64,000 nt of DNA from Theropithecus gelada (GCF_003255815.1 NC_037670.1:53469171-53533170); one strand, 5' to 3'. Shown: positions 1 through 12,529, numbered from the stretch's first letter. Program-made: numbers and translations. The notes: generated by a model not told the origin, from the letters alone.

Positions 1-973
1 TCACACGCACAGCCCGGCAGATGCCAGTGCCCAGGAGACCTTGGTGGCAGGATGGTGTTATTACTCACCCGATTTCCATCACTGTAGATAAAGGTTGTGG
101 AGCATCGCGCGATGCCCACTGCTGCATTTGGAAAGGCTCCCACACCTCTCACCATCCTGGGTTTCACTCCTTAGCCAGCTTCCCTGGGACCCCTCTGGGT
201 CGCCACACTGGCAGCCAGTGGAGGCCTCTTTCTCCAGCACCCACTTGCTCAGCAATTTGCTGGCACCGACGGGAGCAGAAAGCCCCGAGGTACTGGCTTG
301 CCCTTCAGCTGCTCCCCCGAGGCGTGAGCCCGCCTTTCAGCTGCTCTGCCAGGGAGAGGGAGGACCACCAGCCTGGGCCTTCATGACCTTCTCTGGGGTT
401 GAGCCCGCAAGGGTTGTGGTCTCTTGTGAGTGGCAGAGCTAAGGGTGGACAGGGGGCTGCAGGTGGGCTCTGCACCACAGGAAAAGCTGGGTCATCCACA
501 CAGAGAAAGGAAGCATCGTCTCCACAGGTGTGGCCGGGCAGACCGCCCCTCCCAGGGCCCCGCGTCCCGTGCAAAAGTAGGGTTCACACCCACCCCACTG
601 TTGAGAGTGCACCCAGAACAGCAGATTCGAAAGGGCTTTGATGGCAGTTTCTCACCCCACCCCCAGGCATCTCTCAAACCCTCGCCCTGCTCCTCCTCCC
701 CAGCCACGCTCTCCCGAGAGAACTCTCCCCCTTTGCCTGTTTTTCTGTTGTTTAACTTCTAGTTAGGGAAATCTGAAGCATACACAGGAGACAGATGAGT
801 GCAGGCGCATCAGACCCTCACACTTGGCCTTAGTGTGCTTTGTAGATTCTGTGTCACTTACAGATGGAAGGTTTGGGGCAGCCCTGCCGTCAGTGCCATT
901 TTCCCAACGGCATGTACTCACTTTGCGTCTCTGTGACAGCGTCTTTTTTTGCGGTAAAGTTTTTTTGTGTGTT

Positions 974-1271
974 TGTTTTTCTGTTGTTGTGAGATGGAGT
1001 CTCGCTCTGTCACCCAGGCTGGAGTTCAGTAGTGCGATCTCGGCTCACTGCAAGCTCCGCCTCCCGGGTTCCCACCATTCTCCTGCGTCAGCCTCTCGGG
1101 TAGCTGGGACTACAGGCGCCTGCAACCACGCCCGGCTAATTTTTTGTATTTTTAGTAGAGACGGGGTTTCACCGTGTTAGCCAGAATGGTCTCGATCTCC
1201 TGACCTCATGATCTGCCTGCCTCGGCCTCCCAAAGTGCTGGGATTACAGGCATGAGCCACTGCACCTGGCC
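974..1271 (-). repeat. AluY-like, antisense
   Basis: gagatggagtctcgctctg to cactgcacctggcc, with AluY wording gtgttagccagaatgg. Confidence 0.92.
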
Positions 1272-1699
1272 AGTAAACTATTTTTTAATTGAGGTATGTA
1301 CCGCGTTTTTTCAGACAAAATGCTTTGCACATTGAACAGACTATGGTATAGTATAAGCATAGCTTTTATATACACTGGGAAGCCAAAACATGTACGTGAC
1401 TCCCTTTTTCAATGATCTGGAACCAAACCCACAATATCTCCAAGGCCCGCCCGTGTCTAGAACACTCCTGCGCTCGCCACCCAGCTCAACCACAAGGCAC
1501 CACAGCCAGTCTGGTTTCATCCAAACATCCTCCTACTCCCATCCCATGTGATCCTGAAGCAGCTCTCAGATATCATATATAGAGGTTTACAGCATCGTAT
1601 CATTTTATTCACAAATACTTTTAGTATATATCCCTATAAGAACTCTTTAACATATGTATTAGGGTTCTCTAGAGGGACAGAACCAATAGACTGTACATA

Positions 1700-1850
1700 T
1701 AGAATACATTAAAATGTATAATGTATATTATATATAAAATATATAATATATAAAATATATAATATGTACATATGTAAAATGCAAATTTATATATAATATA
1801 TAAATATATAAAAATATTTTTATATAAATATATATATAAAGGGGAGTTTA
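1700..1850. repeat. AT-rich low-complexity tract (TATA/ATAA)
   Basis: About 150 bp of almost pure A/T grown from the TA stretch near the LTR end. Homologous in position to the TA run at 2935-2980. Confidence 0.9.
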
Positions 1851-2021
1851 TTAAATATTAACTTACATGATCACAAGGTCCAACAATAGGCTGGGATGTT
1901 GCCACTACTGGGGATGGGGAAGCTGTTTCTTCTGGCAAAAAAGTCTCATTAGAGTTGACAAGCTCAGTGTCCTCAGCTTCATCAGGGTCCTCCCACACAT
2001 CCCCATTCCAGGTTCCAGAGT

Positions 2022-2336
2022 CCCATTCTTTTTTTTTTTTTTGAGACGGAGTCTCGCTGTGTCTCCCAGGCTGGAGTGCAGTGGCGCGATCTCAGCTCAC
2101 TGCAAGCTCCGCCTCCTGGGTTCACGCCATTCTCCTGCCTCAGCCTCCCAAGTAGCTGGGACTACAGGGGCCCGCCACCACGCCCGGCTAGTTTTTTGTA
2201 TTTTTAGTTGAGATGGGGTTTCACCATGTTAGCCAGGATGGTCTTGATCTCCTGACCTCGTGATCCACCCGCCTCGGCCTCCCAAAGTGCTGGGATTACA
2301 GGCTTGAGCCACCGCGCCTGGCCCCCATTCTTTTTT
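2022..2336 (-). repeat. AluY, antisense, inside the ERVL remnant, with TSD
   Basis: Body 2035-2323, flanked by cccattctttttt at 2022-2034 and 2324-2336. It therefore inserted after the provirus. Confidence 0.95.
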
Positions 2337-2408
2337 AGTCAGTGCCCTCACTTTAACAGGAGACACCTGGCAAAGCTGTGCATGCACCTTAACTTGCAGG
2401 TCAGCCAC

Positions 2409-2801
2409 TCACATGTTAGGAGCTTGTGTCTGTTTTTCCACACTTTCAGCTCTTTCTCTACAGGAGTTAAGCCTCTCACTCAAGGCAATCTTAGCAGATT
2501 TGAGACTCAGTATCTGCTTCTGAAGCTGGTGGACAGAATCCCTGAGTTCATCATTTTCTTTCATCACTTCGTCCACTGCACTCAGGAGCAACCAACCAGC
2601 TTCATTATATTCCTTGGTTCTCCACATATGGTCAAAGGTATTATGTAGAGAGTCACTAAACCCCTTGCCTCTCGCAAGCGGTAAATCACGAGTGTCAAAT
2701 GCATTTATTTTGCGTAACTCTCCAAACAATTCATGCCAAGGACTATCAGCGTACTCCATACTACTATAAGTAGAGTCCTTAGCATTTTTGGGTCTAATCA
2801 T
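2409..2801 (-). pseudogene. ERVL gag-like open frame, 130 codons
   Basis: Minus-strand frame lying directly downstream of the primer binding site and 5' LTR in element orientation. Residues about 74-118 have a charged heptad pattern (VDEVMKENDELRDSV and following), consistent with a coiled coil as in ERVL Gag and the related mouse Fv1. It is much shorter than a full Gag, with no pro or pol after it, because the internal region is deleted. A remnant and not a functional protein. Assignment is inferred from position and the coiled coil. Confidence 0.55.
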
Positions 2802-2932
2802 ATTAAAACAGCCGACTCCAGAAACCCCAAAACCAACAAAACAACTCTATCCTGAATATTCTGTTTCTCTAGAACCACTGCTGGTACCAAAATCTGTATT
2901 AGTCAGGGTTCCCTAGAGGGACAAAACTAATA

Positions 2933-2934
<2 letters not shown>

Positions 2935-2982
<48 letters not shown>

Positions 2983-2998
2983 CCATATATATATGGGA
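2935..2998. repeat. (TA)n microsatellite ending in an 18-bp palindrome
   Basis: An uninterrupted AT run to 2980, then tcccatatatatatggga at 2981-2998, which is identical to its reverse complement. Confidence 0.95.
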
Positions 2999-3544
2999 GT
3001 TTATTAAATATTAACTTACATGATTACAAGGTCCCACAGTAGGCTGTCTGCAAGCTTGAGGAGCAAGAATGGCCAGTCCGAGTCTCAAAACTGAACCACT
3101 TGGAGTCTGATATTCACAGGCAGGAAGCTTCCAGTACGGGAGAAAGATGTAGGCTGGGAGGCTAGGCCAGTCTCACTCATTTCACGTTTTTTCTGCCTGC
3201 TTTATATTAACTGGCAGCTGATGAGCAGGTGCACACCAGATTAAGGGTGGGTCTGCTTTTCCCAGCCCTCTGATTCAAATGTTAATCTCTTTTGGCAACA
3301 CCCTCACAGACAGGATTAATACTTTGAATCCTTCAAGCCAATCAGTATTAACCATCACAAGGTATAACTACAAAGTCATTCTTACACCTAGGAAAATTAA
3401 TAATAATCCCTCAATGTTATCAGTTATCTAGTGAGCATCTGAATTCCCCTGGAATTTTCTGCTCTGACAGCCCACAGTTCTGTCTTTCTAGACTTGGTGA
3501 GCCCCAACCCATGCCATTGAAACCATGATGCAGATCTATGAGCT

Positions 3545-3725
3545 GCTTTAAAAAAAAATTTGTATTTTTAATTGACATATAATCATATACATTTATGGAG
3601 CACAAAGTAATGTTTACCATGTGGAATGATTAAATCAGGCTAATTAGCGTCTGCATCACATCACATACGATCATATTTTTGTGGTGAAAACATTTAAAAC
3701 CTACTCTTCTAGCAACCCTGAAATG
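3545..3725 (-). repeat. L1M fragment, minus strand
   Basis: tttttaattgacatataatc, catttatggagcacaaagt and accatgtggaatgattaaat are the complement of L1M 3' sequence. Confidence 0.65.
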
Positions 3726-4129
3726 GTGCACCGTGATTTCTTATAGTCACGCGAGGCGCTGCTTGTCACAGAGTCCAGTGGGGGCTTGTGTCCCCGGTCT
3801 CGCCCTGGCCTTCAATTTGAGACCGACTCCTCGCCTGGGTTCCAGAGCACTCTGCCCTGGCTGCTCCAGCTCTGCTTCTCTCTGGGGTTCCTTGGGGCTC
3901 AGCTTTCCCCCGGTCCCTCCCCCACATCACTCTGCATCCTTAGCTGCCTCTGGAGCCACAGCTCCCACACGAGCCCCCGCTCCTGTCTGGAAGACTCTCG
4001 GGGAACCCAGGCCTGTGAGTCCCACTGTCTGCCTGGCATCTTTGCTGGGAGGACCCACAAGTTCTTTGACCCAACTTGTCCAAAACTTAGTTTCTGTGTA
4101 GTAGCCCAGGAGCAGGCACTTAGAAGCCA

Positions 4130-4225
4130 GAATGCCTAGGTCTGGCTCCTGGCTCTGTCCCCATAACCCTGGGCAAATTACTCCACCTGCCTGGGGCTCA
4201 GTCTGCTTGCCTGCAGGGCTGCAGA
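4130..4225 (+). repeat. MIR-like fragment
   Basis: gcctaggtctggctcctggc, then ccctgggcaaattactcc and ggggctcagtctgc are in MIR order. Confidence 0.6.
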
Positions 4226-4410
4226 GAGGACCGGATCCACAGAGGGCCCTCGAAGCAGTGCCACAGGAGCTCTGCCTGGGGACGAAGCCATCACTGCTCC
4301 TCCCCAGCCTCTCAGCAGCAGCAGCCACGGTGGCAAGAAGCCTGCTCACATGTGCCCTGGGAAGGGTGCCTCCACCCACCCCAAAATCCGTGACAGAAAC
4401 TCCAGCCTCA

Positions 4411-4650
4411 CCCAGACATTACGTATTGTCAGAGGCTGCTTTTGCCCTAGGAAAGCAGAGTTGAATAGCTACAGTAAAGCCCTTTAGTTCCTCAAAGCTT
4501 ACCACCCTTACTATCTGCACCTTTACTGAAAGTATCGTTAATTCCCAGCCTAGATAAGCAGCGTGGACCTTCAAGCAAGGCAGATTCAGGTTCGAATCTA
4601 GCCCATTATGGGGGGTGTGACTTAACCCCTCAAGGCCTCGGCTTGCTTGG
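4411..4650 (+). repeat. hAT-like MITE fragment plus MIR (duplicated unit, copy 1)
   Basis: 4411-4545 matches the non-autonomous DNA element that also occurs at 7020 and 9354 (gaggctgcttttgcc, gcagagttgaatag, cttactatctg). 4546-4650 is a MIR (cagattcaggttcgaatc, gacttaacccctcaagg). The same two elements adjoin in the same order at 7020-7299. Confidence 0.7.
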
Positions 4651-5384
4651 TTCCCTGGTCACTGCGACTGGTGGATTCCAGGCCCTTGCCAACAGGCCTG
4701 CCTCTGCCACTCTTCTCCCCGTTGCAGCCCCACCCTCGCTCAGACTGCCCTCTGCAGCCTGTGTCCTTGCAAAAGCTCCTCCAGGCTGGGTCCCCACATC
4801 CTGTGCACTCCCTAGCTATAGCCAAAGTCATCTCTCTCATGTACAGCTTTGACAGTCTCACTGTCTGCTTTCAAACCTTCCCAGAGAAACCTCTGATCTC
4901 TAAAGCCATTCAGTCCCCCGGACGTGCTGTGCCATCTCTCCCGGGCCTTTGAACACGCGGCCCCCTCCACCTCAGCTGCTGACCCCTCCCTGCCCCTTGC
5001 TCTCCATGCCATAACTCTCCTCTCTACTCTTCAAGTCTCTGCCTGGATGCTCCTGGTCGGGGGGCCCTCCTCGGCCCAGGCACTGCCTGGGGGAGCCCTG
5101 CTGCTCACCCCCACAGTGCTCTGGGCTCATCCCCAGCACAGAGCCCACCCTGAGGGCTGGAATTGCCTGCTGACCTGCCCATGGCCTGCTCTAGACTATG
5201 CACCACATGAGGACAAGTGGCTGATGCCATCCCAGGCACACAGATCCTCCCTCATGAACCAGTGCTTCTCATGGTACCTAGTGGAGAAGCGTTCGGAGAA
5301 AATTTATCAGATGGATGTTGCCTCTTGGCTAACAAGGGCTGCCTATCTCCTTCCCTTGACTCTTCAGGACAAGGCCAGAGATGC

Positions 5385-5485
5385 TAAGGCCATAGCTAGG
5401 AAAGTCAGGCTCTGGAATGAGACCGTCTAGACTTGAACTCCAGCCTTGCTTCTTGTTGGGGCATGGTATTTAACTTTTCATCTTA
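5385..5485 (+). repeat. MIR-like fragment
   Basis: gaaagtcaggctctgg, gacttgaactccagcc and tatttaacttttcatctt are in MIR order. Confidence 0.5.
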
Positions 5486-5647
5486 TTAAACAGAAATAGT
5501 GGGAGTGGCCTCCAATGATCCGCTGTGCGGATCACATGGGTAAATATGAAACCTTGGCCTCCTCTCCCGCCTGGGGTTAGAGCAGCAAGGAGACCCAGGC
5601 TGGCCAGAACAGAGACTGGTGGTACTTTGCCCTCATTAAGAGTTCTC

Positions 5648-5964
5648 GGGACCAGCCATGGTGGCTCACGCCTATAATCCCAGCACTTTGGGAGGCTGAG
5701 GCGGGAGGATAGCTTGAGCTCAGGATTTGAGACCAGCCTGAGCAACGTAGCAAGACCTCATCTCTGGAAGAAAAAAAAAAAAAAAAAGAAAGAAACAATT
5801 AGATGGGTATGCTGATGCATGACTTTAGTTCCAGCTACTCAGGAGACTGAGGTGGGAGGATCACCTGAGCCCAGAAGGTGGAGGCTGCAGTGAACTGTGA
5901 TCATGCCACTGCACTCCAGTCTGGGAGACAGAGCGAGACCCCATCTCAGGAAAAAAAAGAAAAA
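5648..5964 (+). repeat. AluJ-like, sense
   Basis: Both arms are present, with a long A-rich centre. Strongly diverged, e.g. gaccagcctgagcaacgtag. Confidence 0.9.
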
Positions 5965-7019
5965 TTATTTGAAAACATTCTCCCGCAAGGAGAAACAGAA
6001 TGGATGCTTCACGGTCAAGGCCTAATAGCCAGCCGGGCCGGACTCGTGTGAGGCCGTAAAACCCCATCCGCAGCTTCTGCGATGGTGTACAGGGGAGCGG
6101 AGTGCCTAGTGCTGGCGTCAGGCTCGCTTTCCTGAGTTGGTCTGCTTGTCCTGCAGCTCTTTGCTGTCCTGGCCTGTTTCTCCCACCCCCATTTGCTCCT
6201 GGGTCTTGTAAACAGTGTTTCTTTGACCTTCCCCTCGAGGACCAGAGATCACCTGGTTTCTGGCCCAGGCGCTCCTGGCCTTCGGATGTGGGAGGACTGT
6301 AAGAATCTCAGGGAGACCCCCACCCGCTGCCTGCGGTGGTCTCTCCTTTGTCATAGATGACAGGCGCTTGCCACACGCAGGCAGAAGCAGGGCTTAAAGG
6401 TTACTCTCATTTCTCAGGTGAGAAAAAGCAAAGTGCGAATGGTTTCAGAGGGTCCTCCAGGAACGCTCAGCTGATGGGCGGGACCAGGACGCACAGGCCT
6501 GACCACTGCATCTAAGGCAGCGAGGCCCTGTGGAATCAAATCAGCACTGAGACAGAGGGCTTCAGGACGTGGGCCCTGAGGGCGTGAAGCCAGCCTGTGC
6601 CCTCCTTTCCGCCTCACTTGCTCCGTAGGGCCTCTCATGTCATGTCTCCTGCCTCTGCGGAAATGTCCTGTAGCTCCCGTTACCTGCAGGGTGTCACAGA
6701 AGCGCCACCGTCTGCTAGCGGCCCAAACCCATCACACACACCCCTCACTTGCCCCTCACAGGGTTCCCAGAGTGGCCAGAGCCTGCTGCCAGTTCCCATT
6801 GCACTCCTGACAGCCCCAGGGTTAAAGGATGGGGACAAGGTTGCAAGGGTGTTGGCTGGGACACCTGGGCCAGGTGCCTTGAATTCTGCCCCAGGGCTGT
6901 TTGCACTTGACATACCAGCTCACAGTCACTATCTCCGGATCATGGCCTCTGCTCTTGTCCCAGCCCTCCCGTACTTCCTTCATCTGCCTCAGAGCAGGAT
7001 CTGCAAACCACTCAGGGGC

Positions 7020-7299
7020 CAAGTCTAGCCCATTACCTGTTCTTGTAAATAAAGTTTTATTGGAACACCGCCACACCCATGCATGTTGTTGGAGGCTGCT
7101 TTTGCCATAGAAGGTGGAGTTGAATCGTTGCAACAAAGCCCTTTCATCCCTCAAAGCTTAACATCCTTACTATCTGGGCCTTTACCTAAAGTTATGCAAC
7201 TCCCACCTTAGAGAAGCAGCCTGGACCTTAGAGTTAGGCAGATCCAAGTTTAGATCGAGCTCATTCTGAGGCCTGTGACTTAACTCCTTGAAGCCTCAG
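7020..7299 (+). repeat. hAT-like MITE fragment plus MIR (duplicated unit, copy 2)
   Basis: taaataaagttttattgg, gaggctgcttttgcc and cttactatctgggc, then a MIR (gcagcctggaccttag, gacttaactccttgaagcc). The MIR resumes after the Alu at 7300-7630 with cctcagttttctaaaagg. Confidence 0.72.
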
Positions 7300-7630
7300 T
7301 TTTTTGTTTTTGTTGTTGTTGTTGTTTTGTTTTGTTTTGTTTTGTTTTTTGACAGAGTCTGGCTCTGTCGCCCAGGCTGGAGTGCAGTGGCACAATCTTG
7401 GCTCACGGCAACCTCTGCCTCCCTGGTTCCCGCCATTCTCCTGCCTCAGCCTCCAGAGTAGCTGAAATTACAGGCATGCACTGCCACGCCTGGCTAATTT
7501 TTGTGTTTCAACTAGTGACGGGGTTCCACCATGTTGGCCGGGCTGGTCTTGAACTCCTAACTTCAGGTGATCCACCCTCCTCAGCCTCCCAAAGTGCTGG
7601 AATTACAGATGTGAGCCAGAGTACCCGGCC
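7300..7630 (-). repeat. AluS-like, antisense, inserted in a MIR
   Basis: T-rich start with TTG and TTTTG repeats. Ends gagtacccggcc. cctcagtttt flanks both sides. Confidence 0.92.
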
Positions 7631-8399
7631 TCAGTTTTCTAAAAGGAGAATAAAATCTTTCTCCAACAGGTTGAATTTTGCGAGTACAAACTGCATATAA
7701 TGCAACTGATGAGTTAGGGGCTGTGGTTGTGATGCCGTCATGATCTGTGAGGACCCGGATCTTCCTGTGATGGGGACTCACTCTACGGGCCAGGAAGCAA
7801 ACACAGTCTGCAAGCCACAGAGCCGGTTGGCTGGAGCGGCTCTTAACTTTGTTTATCATAACAGTGGGAGATGATGGCTATTGAGCTGATGAGAAGGTGG
7901 ACGCACTATTCCCTGATGATGGGAAGCAAAGATCATTACTGGACGAAATCAAATGCCAGAGTTGTCTAGTAGTATTGAGGGTTCAGAGCTAACCTTTAAA
8001 ATGGAAATATCTCTAGGACAAAGATGTTTGTTATCATGAGTCTGAAGCTCTCTGGCCTCAACCGCCTTTTCCTATGGAAACAACTGCTTTTTAAAACACA
8101 ATCTTTAAAGTCACTCAGTTTGTTAGGATTGCAGCTGCCATGTCAGAGCAGAGCAGACTAAGGCCATCCCCTGGGGCTATGGAAGGAGAATGTCCCCTGC
8201 CCCAGCTGCCACACCTGTGCTGCCCTCAGCCCCTCACCTGGAGTGCCCTGCCTTTCTCCCCACACATCCCTGTGCTTAGTTGGAACTTAGAACACACAGT
8301 AACTCCTCCTCGTCTGTGTTCTTGAGGCATCTGTACTCAGAACCACTCAAATTAACCCATGCACAGTTCTAGAATTCTGTCATCCTCATTGACTCACCT

Positions 8400-8600
8400 G
8401 CCAATAAAAACCCCATCTCCACTAAAAATACAAAAATTAGCCGGGTGTGGTGGCAGGCGCCTGTAATTCCAGCTACTCAGGAGGCTGAGGCAGGAGAATA
8501 GCTTGCACCCAGGAGGCGGAAGTTGCAGTGAGCTGAGACTGTGCCATTGCACTCCAGCCTCTGCGACAGAGCGAGACTCCATCCCCCCGCCCCACAAAAT
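8400..8600 (+). repeat. Partial Alu, sense, 5' truncated
   Basis: Begins at the mid part (ctccactaaaaatacaaaaa) and runs to gcgagactccatcccc. Confidence 0.9.
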
Positions 8601-8848
8601 AAGGCCAGAAGCATCTCTTAGATTTCCTCTGTGTACCTGTAGTGCCCCGCCCTGAGCCGGGTCTGGCTGTGTGTAAAGACATGCGGACCCTGACAATGGG
8701 TTATCACCTGCACACCCACACCATGAAATCTAACATTCATGGCAAGGGCTGCACCAAACTCCAGCCAGTCTTGGAGCCCTCAGAATGTGCAGAGGCTGGG
8801 CTGAGGCTGGCACCTTCCTAGAGGAGCTGGAGCTACAGCTGGGATGTA

Positions 8849-9330
8849 TCAGTCATCCGTTACCGCATAACAAATGATCCCAGCATAGCAACCTAAAACA
8901 ACACACATCTCCTACCTTGGTTTCTGTGGGCCAGAAATCTGGGCACAACTTCGGTAGGTCCTCTGCCTCAGGGTCTTCTGGCACAGCGTCATCCAGGCCT
9001 GTGGTATTCTCTGAAAGTTCGACCGGGGAAGGATGCGTTTCCAGGCTTACCCATGCAGTTGCTAGTGGGATTCCATTCTTCGTGGACTGTTGGACTTGAG
9101 TTCCTTGCCATGAAGGGCCTCCCCTTGGGGCCTCTCACAACATGGCAGCTGGCTTCATTAGCATGGGCTGGCCAGAGTGCAGGAGTGGGTAAGCAGGAGA
9201 GAAGGCACAGGCTCTTATTTCTGAGTCACAGCAGTGCCACATTCTACTCCTTAGAAGCAAGCCACGTATTCAGCCCACATTCAAGGGAAGAAGATTCCCA
9301 AGGGCGTGAGTACCAGGAGGTGCATCTGCA
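8849..9330 (-). mobile_element. Old LTR-like repeat (MLT1-like, tentative), minus strand
   Basis: gtatcagtcatccgttacc, aacctaaaacaacacaca, gccagaaatctgggcac and ctcacaacatggcagctgg have the same word order as 54470-55190. Confidence 0.5.
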
Positions 9331-9353
9331 GACAGCTGCAGTGAGCTGCAAAG

Positions 9354-9505
9354 AGCTCGGGCCAAATCCAGCCCATTACTTCTTCTTGTAAACAAAGTTT
9401 TATTGGAACAGTGCCATGCCCATGCATTACGGATTGTTAGAGGCTGCTTTTGCCATAGGAAGGCAGAGTTGAATAGTTACAATAAAGCCCTTATGTCCCT
9501 CAGCT
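9354..9505 (+). repeat. hAT-like MITE fragment, third copy
   Basis: gggccaaatccagcccatta, acaaagttttattggaac, gaggctgcttttgcc and gcagagttgaatag. No MIR follows here, unlike copies 1 and 2. Confidence 0.7.
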
Positions 9506-10144
9506 CATGCAGGGACCTGAAGCTCCTGGTGGGCATGGTAGATAGCTGCTCAGCTGGCTGGAGTGCACCGGGCACCATGTCTTTTGTTTCTGGGGCTCTG
9601 CGCTTGCCCAGACAGAGGGTTCTGCGTTTCCTGGGTTGCCTGCTCAGGCTCGGCCCCTGGCTTCCTTGCACTTCTGCCTTGAGTCATTGTTCTCTGTCTC
9701 CAACTCTCACTTGTCCCCACCTGAGTAGAAACAGGGTAATCCCTTTAAACCTCCTGATTCATCGAGAAGGGCTCCCGAGCTGCAGAATCACCCAGACCCA
9801 GAGCCTGTCTCCAGGTCCCCCTTCTCAGGGGAGCAGATTGCTGGCAAGATGTGCTGAGAAGGTAAATTAGATCAGAGAATTATATTTCCCGTAGTTCCAC
9901 AGGAAATCAGAAAGAGAATCTCACCAGGAAAATGTTGATGTCATTAAAGCAAACTGAGGAATATACAATTTTTTAAAAATCATATAAAGAAACAATTATT
10001 TCATTATATTAAAACATTAACATTGATTCTCAAATTATCCATTAAAACCTTACTTTACCCAAACAGTCAATCAATGGGCTACAGAAACTGAAAGTAGAAA
10101 TCTAGCATGGTCTATCCTGGTCCAATACCACTCTAGCCACAGCA

Positions 10145-10296
10145 GGTGCTCAGGATGGCACAGGGCGGCTTCGGTGATAGGAGGTGCCTGGCATGGCACA
10201 GGGTGGCTCTAGTGACAGACACTCAGCATGGCACAAGGTGGTTCTGGCAACAGTAGACACCCGGCGTGGCACAGGGTGGCTCTAGCAGTAGGATGA
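10145..10296. repeat. Degenerate tandem repeat, about 38 bp x 4
   Basis: The core atggcacagggtggctctag recurs four times with substitutions, between spacer words like tagacacccggc. Confidence 0.85.
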
Positions 10297-12529
10297 CCAC
10301 CTGTCTGATGTGAACCTAACACCGCGTTAGGTGAACACCACACCCCGTGTTCCCACCCCTCTACTCTTTCTCCTTCCATCTCTACAGTCAGCAGTGCCCT
10401 TGCTCCCTGACCCACTGTCACGTCTCAAATCTTCCCTGTTATTTAAGGATCAGCCAGATGTTCTGCTTTCCAGGAAATACCCACATCCCCAGTTGGGCAT
10501 GCTCTCTAGGCCCCTGACCCTGTCCTCACACTCTGCCTGGCACCGTGATTATTGTGATGCATGTCCTTCTCTGGTGAAACTTGTCTTTCACATCTGGTGT
10601 CCACCTATCCCTCAGCCCCAGGCCTAGACCCTGGTTAATATTCAGGAAGATTTTGGCAGCATTAGGCTGAGATAACAAACAACCTCCAAGCCTCAAGGGC
10701 TGGTCCTGCCAGTGGTGCTGGTCCCTCCCGCTGCCGCCCTCCGAGTGCCGGCATCGTCTCTTCTGCTACCTGCCGTTTTCGTCCCAAGACTTTGGCTGGG
10801 GGAGAAGCCCCCGTGTGACTACCAGCCTCAGGGCTGCTGGAAGAGAAGGTTGCAGGCCATGTGACTCTCCAGAAAGTGAATCATTTGGTCATGTGGGGTG
10901 AGAGGGGAAAATATGCAGTCCTCCCTCAGTTGGAGCGACCACCAGTCACAGGGCCATGTCACTGTCCCCAGATCAGATGGATGACCTTCCACCTGGTGGA
11001 CGGTGAATGTTTTGAATGAGTAGGTGCAGGCTGAATGAATGAGCATCATTCTCCCTGCAGAGTTAATTCCTACAGCTCTGAAAACTTTCCCTCACTCTCT
11101 GAGGCCTCCATTGCTCCACCAAGTGCCATGTATAACCATTTGTTTTTTCTCCTGAGGTTTGAGCCACACCAGTGCCTGTCCAGCTGCCTTACCTTTAGCA
11201 GAGGTTCCTAAACCCTGAGGTGAGGGGGCTGCAGCCCAGGCCTGCCGGGCAGGGCCCAGGTTCGCCTTGGGTCTGGTGGGACATGGAGGTAGAACCATGA
11301 GCTGCTGGTGCTTACCACCCACCAGCAAATTAAGACTAAGTCAGGGCAACCACTGTGTCCCAGCGGCTGCTTTTGTTCCAGCTGAAGCTCACTGGCCAGT
11401 TAGGGACAGCGAGCCCAGGGAGGCTGGGTGAGGCGACAGAACGCTGTCCTTGCTGCTGCTTGGGGCTTGGCTATAACCTCCAGCCCACCCCTTCCCACAG
11501 AGATAGGAGACCCCGGGAGAGCCATGCCATAGCCCAGCTCAGCCCCCAGCACCCAACCAGGCAAGGCCATCCAAGCAATCAGCCAGAATCCCAGAACATA
11601 CCAGAAATGTCAGGAATTCCACGATGGCTGTCAGGTAAGGGGCCCTCCAGAGGTCCTGAAAGCTTATCTCTCATTGCCTCACCAAGATCCCTCTGCAAGG
11701 CTGCAGAGGCCCCCTGGCAAGGGTACAGGAGCCATCACAGCAAGGACCCGAGTCACTCAGCTCCACGATGGCCTCATGGCCTGAGCATGAGACTCCAGAG
11801 AAAACCCCAGCTTTGCACCTCACTCTTTAAATGCTGGTTGCAGGCCATCTACCTATCAGCAGATGCCAGCAACTGCCGGTCTAAAATGCTTTTTAAAAAT
11901 AATTTCTTGTATTTTTTTTTTAAAGTTTCCAAGCTGGTATGTATGTCATCCTTACACTGCAAACGCTAAGGTGGGAAAATAAAAAGCGAACGACAATCAG
12001 ATGCTCCGTGGCTCCCAGACTGCACACGCTTTACGAAGAATGAGAGTTGCACCGGGGCTTGTCAATAGCAGGGCCTTCCTCAAAGTCAGGTTCTCCTGTC
12101 AGGGTGGAGACCCAGCGGCTTTCAGGAGCCAAAAAATAAGTCTCCAAACCAACGTGCTTTGCTCAGTGTTGACATATATTTCTCTCTTCCCTGCTGGTGT
12201 CAAGAAAAAATGCTTTGTTGCCTGCAGTAATTTTACGGTCCAGAAGTGCCTTGGTGCAGCATTGCTGGTGGGCACAGCAGTGCGGGTCAGCTGCCTGAGA
12301 CAGGGCCAGGGGCCTTTGTACAGCTCGTGTTCACCCCAGAGAAAGGGGCATGCAGGCCCCTGATTTCTGGGGGTTCACCTGGAGCTCACAGATTCCACCG
12401 GTTCCTACAGGCAGATATCCAAGTCCAGAGCTGTCATGGGCGTGCTGAGTTTGGCCATCTTTGGAAAGAAACCCTGGGGGTGTCATGGGGAGGGGGGGCG
12501 ATGTCTCACCGACTACCAGGTAATGGCCA

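Larger units (their letters stand above)
1655..3359 (-). mobile_element. Truncated ERVL-type provirus (MLT2-like LTRs), minus strand
   Basis: Two same-direction LTR copies start tgtattag at 1655 and 2895. The right one (2895-3359) is complete and is the 5' LTR of a minus-strand element. The left one keeps only about 250 bp before joining internal sequence, so most of the internal region and one LTR part are deleted. Just outside the complete LTR, actgctggtacca (2877-2889) is the complement of a leucine-tRNA-like primer binding site, as expected for the HERV-L group. A later AluY interrupts it. Family named from memory. Confidence 0.7.

Noticed and set aside
4924..5430. 168-codon open frame as a possible upstream SDK1 exon
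   Set aside because: No FN3 or Ig residues, and no phase-1 donor that fits the exon at 14479.
11355..11969. 204-codon open frame
   Set aside because: GC-rich intron, no recognised domain, no splice-site or promoter context, and not FN3- or Ig-like.
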